Below are positions 1 through 5,021 of a stretch of DNA of 6,609 bases, piece after piece. The first letter of the stretch is position 1, and each line of letters opens with the position of its first letter. The stretch spans positions 1 to 6,609 of the forward strand of contig JAGLUH010000216.1 in NCBI GenBank assembly GCA_023134875.1. The letters are read 5' to 3'. The translations under genes and the position numbers were made by a program. Origin of the DNA: Candidatus Zixiibacteriota bacterium. GTDB lineage: Bacteria; Zixibacteria; MSB-5A5; CAIYYT01. The notes beneath the pieces are model-generated. The model did no database searches. It saw only the letters and a list, made by a program, of their open reading frames with translations, and was not told the DNA's origin.

Positions 1-2073
1 GGCAAGTACATCAATGGTGAAGACCCGCGCAGCGCGGAACAGAGTTATCTGTTCATGCTCGGGTACAGGAAGGACCGCGCATCGGGCCTGATGATTCCTG
101 CCGTCTGCCCTATAACCGGTGACACCACTACATTCGTGTTGGCAGGGGATCCAGTGACCGATAGTGGCTGGGTGGATTCCTCGCCCGCTGACCGCCGCTT
201 CATGATGAGTTCAGGTCCATTCACGATGGAACCGGGGGACACTCAGGAAGTTGTCTGCGCGGTTCTGGTGGGGCAGGGTTCAAGCCCGCTCTCTTCCATC
301 ACCGCCTTGAAGCAGATCGATGAGGGGGCACAAGCGGTGTTTGACCTCAACTTTGATATTCCCATGCCGCCGCCGGCGCCCGAGATCTATATCCGCGGTG
401 GGGATGGTTTCATCGACCTTGCGTGGAGTAATGACGCGGTTGGTGATATCCAGATGAATGAGGCTCTTGGACAGGAGTTTCATTTTGAAGGTTTCAATCT
501 TTACGAGGGAGAGACATCAGTCGGACCGTGGCACAAATTCGCGACGTTCGATGTCGATAATGACGTTGGCCTGATTTACACCGACGTAGTTGACGCAGAG
601 GCTGGTGGTACCCAGAGGACAATCGCCCAGAAGGGCGAGAATACAGGGCTTGAATTCCATCGGCTTATCGAAAGGGATGAGATCACCGGCGGGATGCTTA
701 TGGATAACCGACCCTATTTCTTCGCAGTCACCGCTTACTCCTACGATGTTAATGACACCAGTATGTTCTACGATCCCGGCGGTAACCTGCTTGGTCATCT
801 GGTAGCGACGCTTGAGTCACCGATTGTCGCCTACGAGGTCAGGCCCATGACTCATATCGGCGCGTTCTCCGAACAAGCTAAACACGTGTCCGGTGGCAGC
901 GATGGGACCGTCTATATCGAATACATCTATCCGGACGAGGTCACCGGCGACGAATACGAAGTATCCTTCAATGAGGACCTCACCTGGAATCTCAAGAACA
1001 TTACCACCGGAGACACCCTTCTGGCGAACCAGACGAACCAGGATGACAACTTTGACTATCCGGTGCAGGAAGGCATCATGGTGCGCGCCACCGGTCTGCC
1101 TCCCGGTATCGTCGACTGGGATTGGGAAGGCAGCGAACGCTGGCTTTCCGGTGTCGACTGTGGCGGAGACTTCTTCTTCGGCGGCCTCATGAACGGTCCC
1201 GATTTCTTCGGTTCCAATGTGACCGCCACCGATTATGTCAGTGTCGAGATCAGGTTTAGCTTCACCACTACTCAGAAGGCGGTTCTTTACACCAGGGGCG
1301 CCGATCCCTCTTACGGCTACACCGGCTATTATGATTGTCCCTTCACGGTGTGGGATGTTACCTCCAGTCCGGAGAGGCAGCTTAACGTCTGCTTTGTTGA
1401 GAACGAAGGCGAAGATTCCCAGGATTCGAGTTGGTTGCCAGGTGCCACTAACGGTGGGCGCGAGTATCTCTTTATCATGAACAGCGACTACTCGGAGACC
1501 CCGAATCCCCTGTATACGCAGGCAACCATTTGGGATGTGATCGGCGACGGACCTGACGGCGACTGTGATTGTCTTTATGCCATGTGGCCTTCTCGCCGCG
1601 GCGATCGTGATCCCTACGAATACCTTCAGGATGGTCAGAAGTTCATCATCATCGCCTCGAAGCCGAATATACCGGCGGACAAGTTCAGGTTCGTAACCAA
1701 AAGAGCGACTGAAAGTGATGGCGACTTTATCGCCTTGTCGCTTGACAATATCAAGACGGTCCCGAATCCGTACTACGCCTTCTACGAGGAAGAAGTGGAT
1801 CAGTTCGACCGGATGATGAAGTTCATCAACGTACCACCGGCCGATATGAAGATTCGCATTTTCAACCTGGCCGGCGATTTGGTGAGAACCATGGATGTGA
1901 CCGTTGCTGAAGTATTCGCAGGCGGAGGCGAAATCTACTGGGATCTCAAGACGGATGAAGACATGTGGGTTGCGTCCGGTATCTACGTTTGGCTGATTGA
2001 GGCGGATGGCATCGGCAGCAAGTTCGGCAAGATGGCTATATTCACTGAAGTTGAACAGTTAACCAACTTCTAA
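1..2073 (+). CDS. Secreted multidomain protein with FlgD-like C-terminal (T9SS-type) domain, 5' partial
   Basis: The frame is open from the first base, so the gene begins upstream; 690 residues are visible and the internal Met at nt 55 is not a credible start. Visible parts, numbered from nt 1: a segment around residues 68-120 with 'SGPFTMEPGDTQEVV', seen in many large secreted FCB-group proteins; a fibronectin-III-like beta domain at about 124-250 ('PPPAPEIYIRGG', 'FAVTAYSYD'); an aromatic, Gly-rich region at about 370-560 with five cysteines; and a C-terminal domain at about 585-690 with 'VPNPYY', 'IRIFNLAGDLVRT', 'WDLK' and 'ASGIYVW'. The last matches the FlgD Ig-like/T9SS C-terminal signal type, so the protein is inferred to be exported and surface-attached or released. 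No catalytic motif is visible and the function is unknown. It lies 16 nt before a PorV-like gene, a likely secretion partner. The N-terminal signal peptide would lie outside the window. Confidence 0.85.
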   Translation, partial: GKYINGEDPRSAEQSYLFMLGYRKDRASGLMIPAVCPITGDTTTFVLAGDPVTDSGWVDSSPADRRFMMSSGPFTMEPGDTQEVVCAVLVGQGSSPLSSITALKQIDEGAQAVFDLNFDIPMPPPAPEIYIRGGDGFIDLAWSNDAVGDIQMNEALGQEFHFEGFNLYEGETSVGPWHKFATFDVDNDVGLIYTDVVDAEAGGTQRTIAQKGENTGLEFHRLIERDEITGGMLMDNRPYFFAVTAYSYDVNDTSMFYDPGGNLLGHLVATLESPIVAYEVRPMTHIGAFSEQAKHVSGGSDGTVYIEYIYPDEVTGDEYEVSFNEDLTWNLKNITTGDTLLANQTNQDDNFDYPVQEGIMVRATGLPPGIVDWDWEGSERWLSGVDCGGDFFFGGLMNGPDFFGSNVTATDYVSVEIRFSFTTTQKAVLYTRGADPSYGYTGYYDCPFTVWDVTSSPERQLNVCFVENEGEDSQDSSWLPGATNGGREYLFIMNSDYSETPNPLYTQATIWDVIGDGPDGDCDCLYAMWPSRRGDRDPYEYLQDGQKFIIIASKPNIPADKFRFVTKRATESDGDFIALSLDNIKTVPNPYYAFYEEEVDQFDRMMKFINVPPADMKIRIFNLAGDLVRTMDVTVAEVFAGGGEIYWDLKTDEDMWVASGIYVWLIEADGIGSKFGKMAIFTEVEQLTNF

Positions 2074-2082
2074 GGTGAGGAG
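2074..2082 (+). promoter_or_regulatory. Shine-Dalgarno of the PorV-like gene
   Basis: GGTGAGGAG lies directly after the TAA of the upstream gene, with AGGAG ending 7 nt before the ATG at 2090. This decides the start: an in-frame GTG at 2075 sits inside this element and would have no ribosome binding site of its own. Confidence 0.8.
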
Positions 2083-2089
2083 AAAAACG

Positions 2090-3112
2090 ATGAGAAAGAT
2101 TCTGACGATATCGTTAGCGCTCATTCTCGTTCTTAGCGCTGTGCTCCTCGCTGAGAGCGATAAGAAACTCGGCACTGCCGGCGCTCAGGCGCTACGCATC
2201 CCGGTCGGTTCTCGCGGCACCTCGATGGGAGGTACCGTGGTCGCCAACAGCTACGGAGTGGACGCGCTCTACTGGAATCCTGCCGGAGCGGCAATGCAGC
2301 AGGGCACTGAGGTGATGTTATCGCACCTTGACTACTTCGCTGATATGGACGTTGAATACGCTGCTATCACGACAAACATCGAGGGTTTTGGCACCCTTGG
2401 CGCTTCCGTGAAGGTGTTGTCGGTGGGTGACATTCTCAAAACCAGTTGGGATGACGAACAAGGTGACGCGGGCGAGTATTTCAACCCGAGTGTGTCGGTG
2501 ATTGGCCTCAGCTACGCCCGTCAGTTTACTGACAGGGTGTCGTTTGGCTTCACCGCAGCATTCATCAACCAGAAGGTCGATCTGGCTACGGCCAAAGGTG
2601 TGGTCTTTGACTTTGGGTTTGGCTACAACCCGCAATGGCAGGGACTGCGATTTGGTGTCGTGATCAAGAACCTGGGACCCTCAATGCGGTTTGACGGCCC
2701 GGGATTTCAGTTTAACGTCATTCCCGACGACAACGATCCGAACTCCGCTGCCAAGACAGTACGAAAGCAGAGCACTAATTTCGAGCTGCCTTCTTCGATT
2801 CAGCTTGGTGCGGCTTGGGATCTGCTCAACACCAATGAACTGCACTCGATGGAAGTTACCGGCCTTTTCCAGGCCAACAACTTTTCGAATGATGAGTTCA
2901 AGGGCGGTGTTGAATATGCCTACAATGATATATTTTTCCTGCGGGGCGGCTATATCGCCTCTCAGCAGGATAATTACATCTACGGCGCATCGCTGGGCGC
3001 GGGCCTTAAAGTGTCGCTGGGCGAGACATCCAATATCGCCTTCGACTATTCCTGGGTGGACAATGAGTTCTTTGACGCTCACAGCTATTTCACCGTCAAG
3101 TTTGCATTCTAA
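2090..3112 (+). CDS. PorV/PorQ-family outer-membrane beta-barrel protein
   Basis: This 340-residue protein starts with a signal peptide (basic 'MRK', hydrophobic residues about 4-20, likely cut after Ala21). The mature N-terminus carries the family hallmark: 'GTAGAQALRIPVGSRG' (28-43), 'SMGG' (45-48), then 'GVDALYWNPAG' (56-66). 'VIKNLG' (191-196) is another typical family element. The rest alternates like transmembrane beta strands, and the chain ends in an aromatic residue ('FTVKFAF'), the usual outer-membrane insertion signal. PorV in Bacteroidota is the T9SS shuttle that carries cargo from the translocon to the attachment complex; PorQ is a relative. Which role applies here cannot be decided from sequence. 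It follows a predicted T9SS-type cargo gene by 16 nt and precedes a terminator, so the two are probably co-transcribed. Length is near the family norm. A FadL-like transport role is the main alternative. Confidence 0.87.
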   Translation: MRKILTISLALILVLSAVLLAESDKKLGTAGAQALRIPVGSRGTSMGGTVVANSYGVDALYWNPAGAAMQQGTEVMLSHLDYFADMDVEYAAITTNIEGFGTLGASVKVLSVGDILKTSWDDEQGDAGEYFNPSVSVIGLSYARQFTDRVSFGFTAAFINQKVDLATAKGVVFDFGFGYNPQWQGLRFGVVIKNLGPSMRFDGPGFQFNVIPDDNDPNSAAKTVRKQSTNFELPSSIQLGAAWDLLNTNELHSMEVTGLFQANNFSNDEFKGGVEYAYNDIFFLRGGYIASQQDNYIYGASLGAGLKVSLGETSNIAFDYSWVDNEFFDAHSYFTVKFAF

Positions 3113-3132
3113 CCCGAGCTAAGGGCAATTCG

Positions 3133-3172
3133 AGCCGGTGGATTCCTGAAGAGAATCCACCGGCTTTCTCTT
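3133..3172 (+). terminator. Rho-independent terminator closing the cargo-PorV unit
   Basis: A perfect 13-bp inverted repeat, AGCCGGTGGATTC (3133-3145) and GAATCCACCGGCT (3153-3165), encloses a 7-nt loop (CTGAAGA). It is followed by the T-rich but interrupted tract TTCTCTT. It starts 20 nt after the PorV-like stop codon and ends about 50 nt before the next gene. In the reverse direction the stem is not followed by a comparable T tract, so it is probably one-directional. Confidence 0.88.
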
Positions 3173-3188
3173 ATACCTGAAGTTTTAG

Positions 3189-3220
3189 TTGCCCGGCAGG
3201 ACATTACCGGCATATATCAT
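3189..3220 (+). promoter_or_regulatory. Possible promoter of the peptidoglycan-peptide operon
   Basis: A promoter is expected between the terminator and the ATG at 3224, only about 50 nt. The best candidates are a TTGCCC at 3189-3194 as -35 and either TATATC (3213-3218, spacing 18) or TATCAT (3215-3220, spacing 20) as -10. Both place transcription start at or next to the start codon. The match is weak, and sigma factor preferences of this lineage are unknown to me. Confidence 0.25.
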
Positions 3221-3223
3221 CAT

Positions 3224-4009
3224 ATGCGGGAAATGGTTGTCAGAGTACCGGTGGCCGATCTGCGAAAAGAACCCGATCATCGTTGCGAGCGCATCAGTCA
3301 GGTGCTATATGGCTATCGTGTTGATGTGATGGAACAGCAGGGTGAGTTCATTCAGGTGCATACCGATGATGGCTACGGCGGCTGGATTGCATCCTCCTAT
3401 CTGGCGACGGTACCGGCTGCCGCGGCAGAAATCTGGATTGTTATCTCCAACTTCGCCACTCTGCGACCAGCCAGTTCAGATGACAGGTTTATCTTGCCTC
3501 ATGGGGCACTATTGTACGGTGCTGCCGACAGGAAACACTTCCTTGAACCAGCGAGTGACCGGACGTTGGAGCTGGTCTCAGGCAAACTGCAATCCCCTGA
3601 TGACGGTTGTGCCACTGATCCGGTGGCGGTAGCCAGGCAGTTTGTTTCCCTCCCCTATCTCTGGGGGGGAACTTCACCTTATGGTTTTGATTGCAGTGGC
3701 CTGGTGCAGACGATCTTTCGGTGCTGCGGTGTACTGCTGCCCCGCGACAGCAAGGATCAGGTTGTTCAGGGGACACCTGTGAAGTGGGATGATTCGTCGT
3801 CGGGCGATTTGATCTTTTTCACCGGTCATGTGGCCTTACATCTCGGTGAGGGCAGGATCATTCATGCTACCCGACTGCGGGGCATGGTCGTCATTGAGTC
3901 GCTGAATCAGGGTGATCCCGATTTCCGCGCCGATCTGGCGGAGGAAATCATTGCCGTGCGGAGGATTCTTGCTCTGTCAGGCATTGATACCGGAGGTTCT
4001 AATGGCTAA
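3224..4009 (+). CDS. NlpC/P60 family gamma-D-glutamyl-L-diamino acid endopeptidase (YkfC-like) with SH3b domains
   Basis: This 261-residue cysteine peptidase has two SH3-like segments, about 3-62 ('VADLRKEP', 'GGWIASSYL') and about 69-122 ('FATLRPASSDD'), then an NlpC/P60 domain at about 132-250. Catalytic residues are visible: Cys157 in 'FDCSG', His202 in 'GHVALH' and His214 in 'IIHAT'. 'YLWGGTSPYGFDCSG' (145-159) closely resembles Bacillus YkfC, whose aromatic residues line the pocket for a free L-Ala-gamma-D-Glu end. The expected reaction is cleavage of gamma-D-Glu-diamino acid bonds in released peptides with free N-terminal L-Ala. There is no signal peptide or lipobox, so it should act in the cytosol on imported peptides. 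No convincing Shine-Dalgarno precedes the ATG; the ATG at 3233 (Met4) is an alternative start. It overlaps the epimerase gene by 8 nt, which strongly supports the recycling role over a cell-separation role. Confidence 0.88.
   Translation: MREMVVRVPVADLRKEPDHRCERISQVLYGYRVDVMEQQGEFIQVHTDDGYGGWIASSYLATVPAAAAEIWIVISNFATLRPASSDDRFILPHGALLYGAADRKHFLEPASDRTLELVSGKLQSPDDGCATDPVAVARQFVSLPYLWGGTSPYGFDCSGLVQTIFRCCGVLLPRDSKDQVVQGTPVKWDDSSSGDLIFFTGHVALHLGEGRIIHATRLRGMVVIESLNQGDPDFRADLAEEIIAVRRILALSGIDTGGSNG
3992..3996 (+). promoter_or_regulatory. Shine-Dalgarno of the dipeptide epimerase
   Basis: GGAGG inside the end of the NlpC/P60 gene, 5 nt before the ATG at 4002. It selects this start over an in-frame ATG 90 nt upstream (3912), whose extra 30 residues do not look like family sequence. 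Confidence 0.8.
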
Positions 4010-5021
4010 GTCACATCTGCAATTGAAAGTTCTTGATCTTGACCTGAAAAGCAGATTCACCCTGTCGGGAGCCGCCGCCACTAAGAAAACCACCCTGCTT
4101 GCCTGCTGGCATGATGGTATCGGCGAGGGATCGCCTTCGATTCATTACGGTCTGACGGCGGATCAACTGCTTGATAGTTTACTGTCTCCGGCAAAGGATG
4201 AGATCGAACTGTCAACAGACAAAGACCTGCTGGAGTTATTGCAGCAACTCCCGCAGAAACTGAATGTCGCCCGCTGCGCCTTGGAGATGGCTTATCTTGA
4301 TTATCAGGCCAAGTTGCAGGCCAGGCCGCTCTATAATTTCCTGGGATTGCCAAAACCGCAACGGGTGGAAAGCTCTCTCACCATATCGAATGGTACTGAC
4401 AGGGAGATCAGCGAACAGATCGAGCGCGCGGCCGATTTCAACACTCTCAAGCTCAAGGTCGGTTTTGACGGCGACCTCTCTTTCATTGACAAGGTACTTG
4501 CCTTACGTGAAGTGAAGTTGCGCCTTGATGCCAACGGCGGCTGGCACGTTGACCAGGCGGTGGAACGTCTCAAATCCCTCTCCGGTTATCCGATCGAGTT
4601 CGTGGAGCAGCCGCTCATTACTCCTGATCTATTTGACCTTGACCAGATCAAATCAAGAGTGGACGTTCCTCTTTTTCTGGATGAATCGATCATTGCAGAG
4701 AATGATATTCACGAATACCAATATGTAATTGACGGTGTCAACCTTAAAGCAGCCAAGTGCGGTGGACTACAGAATACTATCGCTATGGCGCGACTGGCGC
4801 GTGAATACGGCCTGCAACTGCTGCTCGGCTGCATGATTGAAACCGCGATCGGTATCACCGCCGCTCTTCATATTGCGTCGCTCTTCGACTGCTATGATCT
4901 TGATGCACTCCTGCTGACTGCGAATGATCCGTTCCGCGGCGCTTATTTCGAGGGATGCAAACTCCTGTTACCTGAAAGGAAGGGTATCGGTGTTGAATAC
5001 GATGATGACATATTTGCCTAA
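4002..5021 (+). CDS. Dipeptide epimerase, probably L-Ala-D/L-Glu epimerase (enolase superfamily, YkfB-like)
   Basis: This 339-residue protein has the usual family length: an N-terminal capping domain (about 1-115) and a TIM-like barrel. Active-site residues of the muconate-lactonizing-enzyme subgroup are all visible: K150-x-K152 ('LKLKV'), metal ligands Asp176 ('LRLDANGG'), Glu202 ('FVEQPL') and Asp227 ('FLDES'), and the opposite-face Lys249 ('NLKAAKCGG'). A D-x-D motif (Asp299/Asp301, 'YDLDA') in the last barrel strands is the mark of dipeptide epimerases, where it holds the substrate's amino group. The expected reaction is inversion of the Glu alpha-carbon in L-Ala-D-Glu, the product of the neighbouring endopeptidase, allowing use as carbon and nitrogen. 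The protein is cytosolic, with no signal peptide. The ATG overlaps the previous stop (ATGGCTAA), suggesting translational coupling. Exact dipeptide specificity varies within the family, so L-Ala-D-Glu rests mainly on the neighbour. Confidence 0.9.
   Translation: MAKSHLQLKVLDLDLKSRFTLSGAAATKKTTLLACWHDGIGEGSPSIHYGLTADQLLDSLLSPAKDEIELSTDKDLLELLQQLPQKLNVARCALEMAYLDYQAKLQARPLYNFLGLPKPQRVESSLTISNGTDREISEQIERAADFNTLKLKVGFDGDLSFIDKVLALREVKLRLDANGGWHVDQAVERLKSLSGYPIEFVEQPLITPDLFDLDQIKSRVDVPLFLDESIIAENDIHEYQYVIDGVNLKAAKCGGLQNTIAMARLAREYGLQLLLGCMIETAIGITAALHIASLFDCYDLDALLLTANDPFRGAYFEGCKLLLPERKGIGVEYDDDIFA
4975..4983 (+). promoter_or_regulatory. Purine-rich possible ribosome binding site for the amidase gene
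   Basis: AAAGGAAGG inside the 3' end of the epimerase gene. It is too far (18 nt) from the ATG at 5002 but lies 6 nt before an in-frame GTG at 4990. It therefore supports GTG 4990 as an alternative amidase start, or else it is simply coding sequence. Confidence 0.35.

Noticed and set aside
2075..2089. GTG start at 2075 for the PorV-like gene
   Set aside because: The GTG is part of the Shine-Dalgarno for ATG 2090 and has none itself; the ATG start gives a standard signal peptide.
2691..3122. 143-codon + strand ORF inside the PorV-like gene, and the 133-codon - strand ORF over the same stretch (2681-3082)
   Set aside because: Both overlap a gene with clear family motifs. Their translations show no recognisable domain and no ribosome binding site, so they are frame shadows.
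3193..3212. Direct repeat CCGGCA (3193-3198 and 3207-3212) and palindrome-like CATAT...ATATG (3211-3226) as an operator
   Set aside because: The units are 5-6 nt, short enough to arise by chance, and no regulator gene is nearby.
3912..4001. Longer form of the epimerase starting at ATG 3912
   Set aside because: The extra 30 residues lie wholly within the NlpC/P60 gene and do not resemble the family N-terminus; GGAGG sits just before the ATG at 4002.
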